A DNA stretch of 64,000 nucleotides from Pseudomonas lini (GTDB lineage Bacteria > Pseudomonadota > Gammaproteobacteria > Pseudomonadales > Pseudomonadaceae): NCBI RefSeq assembly GCF_964063345.1, contig NZ_OZ061318.1:1860001-1924000 (forward strand), given 5' to 3'. The translations under genes and the position numbers were made by a program. Position 1 is the first letter of the stretch, and every line of letters begins with the position of its first letter. The notes beneath the pieces were generated by a model. It made no database searches. It was not told the origin of the DNA and saw only the letters and a list, made by a program, of their open reading frames with translations. Below, one piece after another: positions 48,146 to 58,956 of this stretch.

Positions 48146-48997
48146 ATGACAACTGCTTTACAACAACCGTCGCTCTCGAGCCAATGCATGGCCGAGTTTC
48201 TGGGTACTGCGCTGCTGATCTTTTTCGGTACCGGTTGCGTTGCCGCGCTCAAGGTGGCGGGTGCCAGCTTCGGATTGTGGGAAATCAGCATCATTTGGGG
48301 GGTTGGCGTCAGCATGGCGATCTACCTCACCGCCGGCGTTTCCGGCGCGCACCTCAATCCTGCCGTAAGTATCGCGCTGAGCATTTTCGCTGACTTCGAA
48401 AAGCGCAAACTGCCTCTCTATATTTTCTCCCAGGTGGCTGGCGCCTTCTGCGGGGCCTTGTTGGTTTACACGCTGTACAGCAACCTTTTCTTCGATTTCG
48501 AACAAACTCACCAAATGGTTCGTGGCACCCAGGCCAGCCTTGAATTGGCTTCGGTGTTCTCCACTTTCCCGAACCCTGCCCTGACCACAGCCCAGGCCTT
48601 CTTGGTTGAAGTAATCATCACCGCCATCCTGATGGGCGTGATCATGTCGTTGACCGACGATAACAATGGCCTGCCCAAAGGGCCGATGGCACCGTTGCTG
48701 ATCGGTCTGCTGATTGCTGTGATTGGTAGTTCGATGGGCCCGCTGACCGGTTTCGCAATGAACCCGGCCCGTGACTTCGGTCCTAAACTAATGACTTTCT
48801 TCGCTGGCTGGGGTGAAATTTCCTTCACTGGCGGGCGCGATATCCCGTACTTCCTGATCCCGATTTTTGCACCGATTGTCGGTGCCTGCCTCGGTGCTGC
48901 TGCTTATCGCGGGCTGATTGCCCGTCATCTGCCCAGCGCCATACCTGCTACAAAGGATGCAGTACCGGCCATTGACGGCAAACCAAGAACGTCTTGA
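48146..48997 (+). CDS. glpF: Glycerol uptake facilitator GlpF (aquaglyceroporin)
   Basis: 283 residues from the ATG at 48146 (GAGG 6 bp ahead; an in-frame ATG at 48134 has no spacing for it). Six-TM MIP channel with the two NPA boxes HLNPAVS and MNPARDFG. Inner-membrane glycerol channel. First gene of glpFK, 75 bp upstream of glpK. Confidence 0.95.
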   Translation: MTTALQQPSLSSQCMAEFLGTALLIFFGTGCVAALKVAGASFGLWEISIIWGVGVSMAIYLTAGVSGAHLNPAVSIALSIFADFEKRKLPLYIFSQVAGAFCGALLVYTLYSNLFFDFEQTHQMVRGTQASLELASVFSTFPNPALTTAQAFLVEVIITAILMGVIMSLTDDNNGLPKGPMAPLLIGLLIAVIGSSMGPLTGFAMNPARDFGPKLMTFFAGWGEISFTGGRDIPYFLIPIFAPIVGACLGAAAYRGLIARHLPSAIPATKDAVPAIDGKPRTS

Positions 48998-49051
48998 AAC
49001 CGTTGGCGCGTGATCCTGCCATTTGGTCCCGCGCCTGACCTCACTTCCTAA

Positions 49052-50578
<1,527 letters not shown>

Positions 50579-50661
50579 ATCGAGGACGGGTTCTAACTGG
50601 CAGGGAGCAGATTCCTCCGGCATCATGGGCAAATTTTGCACGGCAGCCCAAAGGAAGCCCC

Positions 50662-51417
50662 ATGAATCTGCCTCCCCGTCAGCAGCAAATCCTCGAACTG
50701 GTCCGCGAACGCGGCTATGTCAGCATCGAGGAAATGGCTCAGCTGTTCGTCGTTACACCGCAAACCATCCGCCGCGATATCAATCAACTGGCGGAAGTCA
50801 ATTTACTGCGTCGCTACCACGGTGGCGCAGCCTATGATTCCAGCGTCGAAAACACCGCCTACGCCATGCGCGCCGATCAGATGCGCGATGAAAAGCAGCG
50901 CATCGGCGAAGCCATTGCCGCTCAGATTCCCGATCACGCCTCGCTGTTCATCAATATCGGTACCACTACCGAATCCATCGCTCGGGCGCTGCTCAACCAC
51001 AACCATCTAAAAATCATCACTAACAACCTGCACGTCGCTTCGATGCTCAGCGCCAAGGACGATTTCGACGTTCTGCTGACCGGTGGCAACGTACGGCGCG
51101 ACGGTGGTGTAGTCGGTCAGGCCAGCGTCGATTTCATCAACCAGTTCAAGGTCGACTTCGCCCTGGTCGGCATCAGCGGTATCGATGAAGACGGCAGTTT
51201 GCTGGACTTCGACTATCAGGAAGTACGGGTATCCCAGGCGATCATCGCCAATGCCCGGCAGGTGATTCTGGCGGCTGACTCCAGCAAATTCGGGCGCAAT
51301 GCCATGATTCGCCTGGGACCGATCAGCCTGATCGATTGCCTGGTTACTGACCAGCAACCCTCGCCGGCCCTGGCGCAGTTGTTGAGCCAGCACAAGATTC
51401 GGCTGGAAGTGGTTTAA
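50662..51417 (+). CDS. glpR: Glycerol-3-phosphate repressor GlpR (DeoR family)
   Basis: 251 residues. The DeoR helix-turn-helix [20 protein letters not shown] lies at the N-terminus and the sugar-phosphate-sensing domain follows ([33 protein letters not shown]). Represses glpFK and glpD; relieved by glycerol-3-phosphate. Placed between its targets. Confidence 0.93.
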   Translation: MNLPPRQQQILELVRERGYVSIEEMAQLFVVTPQTIRRDINQLAEVNLLRRYHGGAAYDSSVENTAYAMRADQMRDEKQRIGEAIAAQIPDHASLFINIGTTTESIARALLNHNHLKIITNNLHVASMLSAKDDFDVLLTGGNVRRDGGVVGQASVDFINQFKVDFALVGISGIDEDGSLLDFDYQEVRVSQAIIANARQVILAADSSKFGRNAMIRLGPISLIDCLVTDQQPSPALAQLLSQHKIRLEVV

Positions 51418-51500
51418 CCCCCCTCACATCTTCGTCGCCTGTACCGCGATGGCGTCGGTACAGGCCACACAACAATCCTCTTGCGCCCAATCGCACATCT

Positions 51501-51617
51501 AAATGTTCGTAAATTTTCCTTTAACCGCCCTTCGATCAGTATTTTCAATCGAAGTTGACTGGCTGTGGGCGTCTTTATGGGCTAATATTTTCGTAAATGA
51601 ACATTAATGTTCGAATT
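51501..51617 (+). promoter_or_regulatory. Putative GlpR operators upstream of glpD
   Basis: Three related half-palindromic sites: AAATGTTCGTAAATTTT (51501-51517), ATTTTCGTAAATGAACAT (51587-51604) and AATGTTCGAATT (51606-51617); the last two share GAACATTAATGTTC. They resemble GlpR-type operators built on (A/T)TTTCGT...GAACAT. Confidence 0.6.
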
Positions 51618-51651
51618 CCAATATAGAAAATCAAAAGCCCGAGGCCAGCCG

Positions 51652-53190
51652 ATGCCCACTTCTACCTTGCCTACGCCCCCTCTCGCCGAGGTTTACGATA
51701 TCGCCGTCATCGGTGGTGGGATCAATGGCGTGGGGATCGCAGCGGATGCCGCCGGTCGCGGTCTTTCGGTGTTCCTTTGTGAAAAGGATGACCTGGCCAG
51801 CCACACCTCGTCTGCCAGCAGCAAGCTGATCCACGGCGGCCTGCGCTACCTCGAACATTACGAATTCCGCCTGGTGCGCGAAGCCCTCGCCGAGCGTGAA
51901 GTGCTGCTGGCCAAGGCGCCGCACATCGTCAAACAGATGCGCTTCGTGCTGCCGCACCGCCCGCACCTGCGTCCGGCCTGGATGATCCGCGCCGGCCTGT
52001 TCCTTTATGATCACCTTGGCAAACGGGAAAAGCTCGAAGGCTCGAAAAGCCTGAAGTTCGGCCCGGACAGCGCACTGAAAAGCGAAATCACCAAAGGCTT
52101 CGAATATTCCGATTGCTGGGTCGATGACGCACGTCTCGTTGTACTGAACGCCATGGCCGCCCGCGAGAAAGGCGCTCACGTCCATACCCAAACCCGTTGC
52201 GTCAGTGCCCGTCGCACCAAGGGCCTGTGGCACCTGAATCTGGAACGCGCCGATGGCAGCCTGTTTTCGATCCGCGCCAAAGCGCTGGTGAATGCGGCCG
52301 GCCCGTGGGTCGCCAAGTTCATCCGTGACGACCTGAAGATGGAGTCGCCGTACGGCATCCGTTTGATCCAGGGCAGCCACCTGATCGTGCCGAAGCTGTA
52401 TGAAGGCGAACACGCGCACATTCTGCAGAACGAAGATCAGCGCATCGTGTTCACCATTCCGTACCTGAACCACTTCACCCTGATCGGCACCACCGACCGC
52501 GAGTACACCGGCGACCCGGCGAAAGTTGCGATCACTGAAGGCGAAACCGATTACCTGCTCAAAGTGGTCAACGCCCACTTCAAGAAGCAAGTCAGCCGCG
52601 ACGACATCCTGCACAGCTACTCCGGCGTTCGTCCGCTGTGCAACGACGAGTCCGACAACCCGTCGGCCGTCACCCGCGATTACACCCTGGCGTTGTCGGG
52701 CAGTGGCGAAGAAGCACCGCTGCTGTCGGTGTTCGGCGGCAAACTGACGACTTACCGCAAACTGGCCGAGTCGGCACTGGCGCAACTGGCCCCGTACTTC
52801 ACCCACATCAAGCCAAGCTGGACCGCCAGCGCTACCCTGCCCGGCGGTGAAGACATGACCACCCCGCAGGCCTTGAGCTCGCGGATTCGCGACCAATTCG
52901 ACTGGCTGCCCACCGAGATCGCTCGACGCTGGGCCACCACTTACGGTAGCCGCACCTGGCGCATGCTCGAAGGTGTGGAAAGCCTCAGTGATCTGGGCGA
53001 ACACATCGGCGGCGGTCTCTACACCCGCGAAGTCGATTACCTGTGCAGCGAAGAATGGGCGACCACCGCCCACGACATTCTGTGGCGCCGCAGCAAGCTT
53101 GGGCTGTTCACCACACCGGACGAGCAGCAGAAGCTGGCTGACTATCTGAACAAGGTTGAGCAGAACCGCAGCAAGATCGAAGCGGCCTGA
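51652..53190 (+). CDS. glpD: Glycerol-3-phosphate dehydrogenase, aerobic
   Basis: 512 residues from the ATG at 51652. FAD-binding motif VIGGGINGVGIAADAAGRG, SSKLIHGGLRYLE and GTTDREYTGDP of GlpD. Oxidises glycerol-3-phosphate to dihydroxyacetone phosphate and passes electrons to ubiquinone at the inner membrane. An earlier frame start at 51607 overlaps an operator and is rejected. Terminator at 53211. Confidence 0.96.
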   Translation: MPTSTLPTPPLAEVYDIAVIGGGINGVGIAADAAGRGLSVFLCEKDDLASHTSSASSKLIHGGLRYLEHYEFRLVREALAEREVLLAKAPHIVKQMRFVLPHRPHLRPAWMIRAGLFLYDHLGKREKLEGSKSLKFGPDSALKSEITKGFEYSDCWVDDARLVVLNAMAAREKGAHVHTQTRCVSARRTKGLWHLNLERADGSLFSIRAKALVNAAGPWVAKFIRDDLKMESPYGIRLIQGSHLIVPKLYEGEHAHILQNEDQRIVFTIPYLNHFTLIGTTDREYTGDPAKVAITEGETDYLLKVVNAHFKKQVSRDDILHSYSGVRPLCNDESDNPSAVTRDYTLALSGSGEEAPLLSVFGGKLTTYRKLAESALAQLAPYFTHIKPSWTASATLPGGEDMTTPQALSSRIRDQFDWLPTEIARRWATTYGSRTWRMLEGVESLSDLGEHIGGGLYTREVDYLCSEEWATTAHDILWRRSKLGLFTTPDEQQKLADYLNKVEQNRSKIEAA

Positions 53191-53210
53191 TCGGGAATCC
53201 GGTTGAACCC

Positions 53211-53244
53211 AAGCCCCTGAATCGAAAGGTTCAGGGGCTTTTTT
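53211..53244 (+). terminator. Terminator of glpD
   Basis: Stem AAGCCCCTGAA / TTCAGGGGCTT followed by T4, 21 bp after the stop. Confidence 0.9.
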
Positions 53245-53268
53245 GTATTCCGAATGCATCGCGATCCC

Positions 53269-53359
53269 CTGTGGGAGCCGGGCTTGCCCGCGATGACGCC
53301 AGCACAGTCAGTAATAATGTCGACTGATACACCGCTATCGCGGGCAAGCCCGCTCCCGG
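53269..53359. repeat. Class A REPIN
   Basis: CTGTGGGAGCCGGGCTTGCC left and GGCAAGCCCGCTCCCGG right; just before the aatJ promoter region. Confidence 0.85.
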
Positions 53360-53382
53360 TTTGAGGAAAACCCAAAATTTCA

Positions 53383-53427
53383 TTCGGTTTTCCGAACGCG
53401 ACTTGCCAGTCGATTCGGTAAACCGGA
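53383..53427 (+). promoter_or_regulatory. Putative AauR binding sites upstream of aatJ
   Basis: TTCGGTTTTCCGAA at 53383-53396 is an exact match to the TTCGG-N4-CCGAA inverted repeat reported for AauR, and TTCGGTAAACCGGA at 53414-53427 is a one-mismatch copy. They sit about 75-120 bp upstream of the sigma-54 promoter. Confidence 0.75.
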
Positions 53428-53503
53428 TCGCCCAATAAAATATTCAACGCCATAAATATTTAATAACCTTATAAATCAATAACTTGATCTATATCGCCTG
53501 GCC

Positions 53504-53519
53504 TGGCACGAGTCATGCT
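53504..53519 (+). promoter_or_regulatory. Sigma-54 promoter of aatJ
   Basis: TGGCACGAGTCATGCT: GG and GC separated by exactly 10 bp, matching TGGCAC-N5-TTGC(A/T). Start of transcription expected near 53530, giving a leader of about 105 nt. Confidence 0.82.
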
Positions 53520-53634
53520 CTACACTCTTGGACGAATGCCTGTTGCGCCAACGCTTCAGGAGCCGTCAGGCATTCGAAGCACCAAAAGGCCGATGAACTG
53601 GCTCCATAAAAAAAACAATGTCGAGGAAAATTTG

Positions 53635-54549
53635 ATGCGCATCGTTCCCCATATCCTGGGCGCAGCCATTGCTGCCGCTCTGATTAGCACTCCAGTTTTC
53701 GCTGCCGAACTCACCGGCACACTGAAGAAGATCAAAGAGTCCGGCACCATCACCCTCGGGCATCGTGACGCTTCCATTCCGTTTTCCTACATCGCGGACG
53801 CTTCCGGCAAACCGGTCGGCTATTCCCACGATATCCAACTGAAAATCGTCGAAGCCATCAAGAAAGACCTGGACATGCCCAACCTCCAGGTCAAATACAA
53901 CCTGGTGACCTCGCAAACCCGTATTCCGCTGGTGCAGAACGGCACCGTGGACGTCGAGTGCGGCTCCACCACCAACAACGTCGAGCGTCAGCAACAAGTT
54001 GACTTCTCCGTCGGCATCTTCGAAATCGGCACCAAGCTGCTGGCCAAGAAAGATTCGCCGTACAAAGACTTCGCCGACCTTAAAGGCAAGAACGTCGTGA
54101 CCACCGCCGGTACCACGTCCGAGCGCATCCTCAAGTCGATGAACGCCGACAAGCAGATGGGCATGAACGTGATCTCCGCCAAAGACCATGGCGAATCCTT
54201 CCAGATGCTGGAAACCGGCCGTGCCGTGGCTTTCATGATGGACGACGCCTTGCTGGCCGGTGAAATGGCCAAGGCCAAGAAGCCGACCGACTGGGCCGTG
54301 ACCGGGACTGCGCAGTCCAATGAAATTTACGGTTGCATGGTTCGCAAAGGCGACGCGCCGTTCAAGAAAGCTGTCGACGACGCCATCGTGGCGACCTACA
54401 AGTCTGGCGAGATCAACAAGATCTACGAAAAATGGTTCATGCAGCCAATCCCGCCAAAAGGCCTGAACCTGATGTTCCCGATGAGCGAAGAGCTCAAGGC
54501 CCTGATCGCCAATCCGACCGACAAAGCGGCTGACGAAAAGAAATCCTGA
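53635..54549 (+). CDS. aatJ: Acidic amino-acid ABC transporter, periplasmic binding protein AatJ
   Basis: 304 residues from the ATG at 53635 with GAGGAA upstream. Signal peptide of about 23 residues ending FAA before ELTG. Two-lobed binding fold of family 3 solute-binding proteins (GVRDASIPFSY-like GHRDASIPFSYI, DVECGSTTNNVERQQQVDFS). Binds glutamate/aspartate. The mRNA has an A-rich AAAAAAAACAA tract near 53608-53618 before the start, a possible Hfq/Crc site. First gene of the aatJQMP operon. Confidence 0.93.
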   Translation: MRIVPHILGAAIAAALISTPVFAAELTGTLKKIKESGTITLGHRDASIPFSYIADASGKPVGYSHDIQLKIVEAIKKDLDMPNLQVKYNLVTSQTRIPLVQNGTVDVECGSTTNNVERQQQVDFSVGIFEIGTKLLAKKDSPYKDFADLKGKNVVTTAGTTSERILKSMNADKQMGMNVISAKDHGESFQMLETGRAVAFMMDDALLAGEMAKAKKPTDWAVTGTAQSNEIYGCMVRKGDAPFKKAVDDAIVATYKSGEINKIYEKWFMQPIPPKGLNLMFPMSEELKALIANPTDKAADEKKS

Positions 54550-54567
54550 TTTCTGACTAACCTTATC

Positions 54568-54595
54568 CCCTGAGAGGGCCTGCGCCCTTTCAGGG
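54568..54595 (+). terminator. Intercistronic hairpin between aatJ and aatQ
   Basis: CCCTGAGAGGGC / GCCCTTTCAGGG without a clear T run; likely a partial terminator or mRNA-stabilising hairpin that raises binding-protein level over permease. Confidence 0.7.
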
Positions 54596-54742
54596 ATTTG
54601 TCACCCCTGCTGGCATTTCTGGAAACACTCGAACCGGTGGCTGTCGAGCCGTTCGTGTGTGCCTGAACTTCAAGGTTCGGGCGGGAACGGAGCTTCCCCA
54701 GGCGGGCATTTGTAAATCGAACGAATCCGAGGGGAGACCCTA

Positions 54743-55489
54743 ATGAATTACAACTGGGACTGGGGCGTGTTCTTCAAGTCCACCGGCGTGGGCAGCGAGA
54801 TTTATTTCGACTGGTACCTCTCCGGTTTGGGCTGGACCATCGCCATCGCCGTCGCCGCCTGGATCATCGCGCTGCTGCTGGGCTCGATTCTGGGCGTCAT
54901 GCGCACGGTACCGAATCGCATCGTATCGGGCATTGCGACCTGCTACGTCGAACTCTTCCGTAACGTGCCGCTGCTGGTTCAGCTGTTCATCTGGTACTTC
55001 CTGGTGCCCGACCTGCTGCCTGCGGACATCCAAGAGTGGTACAAGCAGGATCTCAACCCGACCACTTCGGCTTTCCTCAGCGTCGTCGTGTGCCTGGGTC
55101 TGTTCACTACTGCCCGGGTTTGCGAACAAGTACGTACTGGTATCCAGGCGCTGCCTCGCGGTCAGGAATCTGCTGCCCGTGCCATGGGTTTCAAGCTGCC
55201 GCAGATCTACTGGAACGTGCTGCTGCCCCAAGCTTATCGCATCATCATTCCGCCGCTTACCTCGGAATTTTTGAACGTGTTCAAGAACTCGTCCGTGGCC
55301 TCGCTGATCGGCCTGATGGAGCTGCTTGCGCAGACCAAACAGACCGCCGAGTTCTCCGCCAACCTGTTCGAAGCCTTCACCCTGGCAACGCTGATCTACT
55401 TCACGCTCAACATGGGCCTGATGCTGCTGATGCGTGGGGTCGAGAAGAAAGTCGCCGTACCGGGCCTGATTTCCGTAGGAGGTAAATGA
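54743..55489 (+). CDS. aatQ: Acidic amino-acid ABC permease AatQ
   Basis: 248 residues. Polar amino-acid permease with about five helices and the EAA loop RTGIQALPRGQESAARAMGF. Forms the heterodimeric channel with AatM. Starts 193 bp after aatJ and its TGA overlaps the aatM ATG by one base. Confidence 0.93.
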   Translation: MNYNWDWGVFFKSTGVGSEIYFDWYLSGLGWTIAIAVAAWIIALLLGSILGVMRTVPNRIVSGIATCYVELFRNVPLLVQLFIWYFLVPDLLPADIQEWYKQDLNPTTSAFLSVVVCLGLFTTARVCEQVRTGIQALPRGQESAARAMGFKLPQIYWNVLLPQAYRIIIPPLTSEFLNVFKNSSVASLIGLMELLAQTKQTAEFSANLFEAFTLATLIYFTLNMGLMLLMRGVEKKVAVPGLISVGGK

Positions 55490-56160
55490 TGGAATTCGAC
55501 TTCACGGGCATCATTCCGTCTCTGCCGGGTTTGTGGAACGGCATGGTCATGACCCTCAAACTGATGGCTCTGGGCGTGAGCGGCGGGATCATCCTCGGTA
55601 CCCTGCTGGCACTGATGCGCCTGTCCCACAACAAACTGCTGTCGAACCTTGCCGGCGCCTACGTTAACTACTTCCGCTCGATCCCGCTGCTGTTGGTCAT
55701 CACCTGGTTCTACCTGGCGGTGCCATTCGTACTGCGCTGGATCACCGGTGAAGACACCCCGATCGGCGCGTTCGCCTCGTGCATCGTGGCGTTCATGATG
55801 TTCGAAGCGGCGTACTTCTGCGAAATCGTCCGGGCCGGCGTGCAGTCGATCCCCAAGGGCCAGATGGGCGCCGCCCAGGCATTGGGCATGGGCTACGGCC
55901 AGATGATGCGATTGATCATCCTGCCGCAAGCGTTCCGCAAAATGACCCCGCTGCTGCTGCAACAGAGCATCATCCTGTTTCAGGACACCTCGCTGGTTTA
56001 CGCGGTGGGTCTGGTGGACTTCCTCAATGCCTCGCGCGCCAGTGGCGACATCATCGGCCGCTCCAATGAGTTCCTGATCTTCGCTGGTTTCACATACTTC
56101 ATCATCAGCTTTGCCGCCTCGCAGCTGGTCAAGCGTCTGCAAAAAAGGTTTGCCGTATGA
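55489..56160 (+). CDS. aatM: Acidic amino-acid ABC permease AatM
   Basis: 223 residues from the second ATG (55489), 6 bp after AGGAGG; the ATG at 55486 is too close to it. Five helices and EAA loop [20 protein letters not shown]. Overlaps aatP by 4 bp (ATGA). Partner of AatQ. Confidence 0.93.
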   Translation: MEFDFTGIIPSLPGLWNGMVMTLKLMALGVSGGIILGTLLALMRLSHNKLLSNLAGAYVNYFRSIPLLLVITWFYLAVPFVLRWITGEDTPIGAFASCIVAFMMFEAAYFCEIVRAGVQSIPKGQMGAAQALGMGYGQMMRLIILPQAFRKMTPLLLQQSIILFQDTSLVYAVGLVDFLNASRASGDIIGRSNEFLIFAGFTYFIISFAASQLVKRLQKRFAV

Positions 56161-56891
56161 TCTCTATCAAGAATGTCAACAAGTGGTATGGCGACTTCCA
56201 GGTACTGACTGACTGCAGCACCGAGGTCAAAAAAGGCGAAGTGATCGTGGTGTGCGGGCCATCCGGTTCCGGCAAATCCACCCTGATCAAATGCGTCAAC
56301 GCGCTGGAACCGTTCCAGAAAGGCGACGTGATCGTCGATGGCACGTCCATCGCCGACCCGAAGACCAACCTGCCGAAACTGCGTTCGCGCGTCGGTATGG
56401 TGTTCCAGCATTTCGAACTGTTCCCGCACCTGAGCATCATGGATAACCTGACCATCGCGCAAATCAAGGTGCTGGGCCGCAGCAAGGAAGAAGCCAGCAA
56501 AAAAGCCCTGCAACTGCTTGAGCGCGTCGGCCTGTCTGCCCACGCCAAAAAGCACCCGGGCCAGCTTTCTGGTGGTCAGCAACAGCGTGTGGCGATTGCC
56601 CGTGCGCTGGCGATGGACCCGATCGTCATGCTGTTCGACGAACCGACCTCGGCGCTGGACCCGGAAATGGTCAACGAAGTACTCGACGTGATGGTGCAAC
56701 TGGCCCACGAAGGCATGACCATGATGTGCGTGACCCACGAAATGGGCTTCGCCCGTAAAGTGGCGGACCGGGTGATCTTCATGGACCAGGGCAAGATCAT
56801 CGAAGACTGCAAGAAAGAAGAGTTCTTCGGCGACATCAACGCCCGTGCCGAGCGTACACAGCACTTCCTCGCGAAAATTTTGCAGCACTAA
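56157..56891 (+). CDS. aatP: Acidic amino-acid ABC ATPase AatP
   Basis: 244 residues. Walker [11 protein letters not shown]-loop [10 protein letters not shown], signature LSGGQQQR, Walker [13 protein letters not shown], His in VTHEMGFA. GlnQ-type ATPase driving AatQM. Last gene of the operon; a REP pair follows. Confidence 0.95.
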   Translation: MISIKNVNKWYGDFQVLTDCSTEVKKGEVIVVCGPSGSGKSTLIKCVNALEPFQKGDVIVDGTSIADPKTNLPKLRSRVGMVFQHFELFPHLSIMDNLTIAQIKVLGRSKEEASKKALQLLERVGLSAHAKKHPGQLSGGQQQRVAIARALAMDPIVMLFDEPTSALDPEMVNEVLDVMVQLAHEGMTMMCVTHEMGFARKVADRVIFMDQGKIIEDCKKEEFFGDINARAERTQHFLAKILQH

Positions 56892-56910
56892 GCATCGGAC
56901 GCCGCTCCCC

Positions 56911-57002
56911 CTGTGGGAGCTGGCTTGCCTGCGATAGCGGAGTGTCAGTCGACATCATCATTGACAGACCGACCGCTATCGCAGGCAAGCCAGCTCCCAC
57001 AA
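56911..57002. repeat. Class A REPIN
   Basis: CTGTGGGAGCTGGCTTGCC left and GGCAAGCCAGCTCCCACA right, with compensating GT/AC changes relative to other copies. Between aatP and aauS. Confidence 0.86.
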
Positions 57003-57054
57003 GGATCTGTGGTGACCTGTAGATTTGTGTTGTGGTTGACCCAAGGCATCTGTG

Positions 57055-58956
57055 ATGAAATGCGACTCCACTCTCTATCGCGCCGCGCCGCCATCACTCG
57101 CCGTGAAACCCCGTTTGATTCGCCATCTGTTCCTGCCGCCGCTGGTCATCGCCCTGATGATTGGATTGGGTTGTATCGGCTTCTGGGTCAGTGAACACTA
57201 CGGAATTCGCGGCCTCAGCGAGAACGGCCAGCGTCAGCTGGAACTGCACGCCCGCGCCGTCGAGAGCGAAATCAGCAAGTACACCTACCTGCCCAGCCTG
57301 CTGGAACTCGAATCCAGTGTTTCCAGGCTGCTGGCCGACCCGTCTCCGGAACTACGGCAGACGGTCAACGAATACCTTGAAGGCCTGAACCGGCGTAGCC
57401 GCAGTCGGGCCATTTATGTGATGGACACCACCGGTCGCGTACTGGCCACCAGCAACTGGCGCGATGTCGACAGTTATCTGGGTGAAGACCTGTCCTTCCG
57501 TGCCTATTTCAAGAACGCCGTGCGCGGTCAGCCGGGGCGTTTCTACGGCATCGGCAGCACCAGCGGCGAACCTGGCTATTACCTGGCGCACGGCCTGGAA
57601 GAGCATGGCAAGATTACCGGCGTCGCGGTGGTCAAGGTTCGCCTCGAAGCCATGGAAGAACGCTGGCAGCGTGCGCGCCTGGAAGCCTTCGTCAGCGACG
57701 AGAACGGCATCATCATTCTCTCCAGCGATCCGGCGCGGCGGCTCAAATCAGTGGTGCCGTTGAGCGATGAAACGAAGGAACGCCTGGCCCGCAGCCTCCA
57801 GTATTACTGGTATCCGCTGAACGAACTGCAACCGCTGGCGCGCGAGCCTTTGGCTGAAGGTGAGGAGAAACTGACCTTCCCCGCCAACAGCGAACTGGTG
57901 TCCGATGAAGAGAACATCAGCTACCTCTCGCAAACCCGTCCTTTAAGCGATACACCCTGGAATTTCACCCTGCTCACGCCCCTGCAAGACCTGCGGCGTG
58001 AAGCGATCAATCAGGGGATTCTGGTGGCAGTCGCGTTTGCCCTGGTGGCCTTTCTGCTGATCGCCTGGAATGAGCGGCGCAAGGTCATCGCCACCCGCCT
58101 CGCGGCGCGGGAGGCCTTGCAGGAAGCCAACAATCAACTGGAGCGTCGGATTACCGAACGCACCACCGACCTGCGCGCCAGTAACGAACGGCTCAAGGGC
58201 CAGATCCGTGAACGCCGACAGGCCGAAGAGACCTTGCGCCGGGCCCAGGATGAACTGGTCCAGGCCGGCAAACTGGCCGCTATCGGCCAGATGTCCACCA
58301 GCATCGCCCACGAATTGAACCAGCCGCTGGCAGCCTTGCGGACCTTGTCCGGCAATACCGTGCGCTTTCTGGAACGCGGTCAGCTGGATGTGGCCAGCAC
58401 CAATCTCAAGACGATTAACGAACTGATCGACCGCATGGGCCGGATCACCGCCAGCCTGCGTTCCTTCGCCCGGCGCGGTGATGACAAGGGCCAGGCCAGT
58501 TTTGGCAAAGCCGTAGACGCCGCCCTGCAATTGCTGGGCAGCCGGATGGAAAGCGCGCATCTGCAACTGCACCGTGACTTCGTCGATGTGCAGGTGCAGA
58601 TCGACCAGACCCGTCTGGAGCAGATCCTGGTCAACCTGATCGGCAATGCCCTCGACGCCATGCAGGCACAGCCGCTGCCAGAGCTTTGGCTGGAAGGCGA
58701 ACAGTGTGATGGCAAATACCGCCTGCGGGTACGCGACAACGGCCACGGCATCGATGCCGAAACGCGCAAGCATCTGTTCGAACCGTTCTTCACCACCAAA
58801 CCCGGCGAACAAGGCCTGGGCCTCGGCCTGACCCTTTCCGCGAGCCTGGCCGCTGCCACCGGCGGGCATCTGGGTGTCGAACACCCGGCCAGCGGTGGTA
58901 CCACCTTCGTCCTCAGTTTACCGTTGGTAAGCCCCACTCCCGCCGAGCCGATATGA
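57055..58956 (+). CDS. aauS: Sensor histidine kinase AauS (DctB-type)
   Basis: 633 residues from the ATG at 57055. TM1 at about 25-46, a double-Cache/PAS-like periplasmic domain, TM2 at about 323-342, a coiled-coil linker, then H-box TSIAHELNQPLAALRTL and ATPase motifs NLIGNALDAM, VRDNGHGID, GLGLGLTLS. Senses acidic amino acids and phosphorylates AauR. Overlaps aauR by 4 bp. Assigned by neighbours and architecture. Confidence 0.9.
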   Translation: MKCDSTLYRAAPPSLAVKPRLIRHLFLPPLVIALMIGLGCIGFWVSEHYGIRGLSENGQRQLELHARAVESEISKYTYLPSLLELESSVSRLLADPSPELRQTVNEYLEGLNRRSRSRAIYVMDTTGRVLATSNWRDVDSYLGEDLSFRAYFKNAVRGQPGRFYGIGSTSGEPGYYLAHGLEEHGKITGVAVVKVRLEAMEERWQRARLEAFVSDENGIIILSSDPARRLKSVVPLSDETKERLARSLQYYWYPLNELQPLAREPLAEGEEKLTFPANSELVSDEENISYLSQTRPLSDTPWNFTLLTPLQDLRREAINQGILVAVAFALVAFLLIAWNERRKVIATRLAAREALQEANNQLERRITERTTDLRASNERLKGQIRERRQAEETLRRAQDELVQAGKLAAIGQMSTSIAHELNQPLAALRTLSGNTVRFLERGQLDVASTNLKTINELIDRMGRITASLRSFARRGDDKGQASFGKAVDAALQLLGSRMESAHLQLHRDFVDVQVQIDQTRLEQILVNLIGNALDAMQAQPLPELWLEGEQCDGKYRLRVRDNGHGIDAETRKHLFEPFFTTKPGEQGLGLGLTLSASLAAATGGHLGVEHPASGGTTFVLSLPLVSPTPAEPI

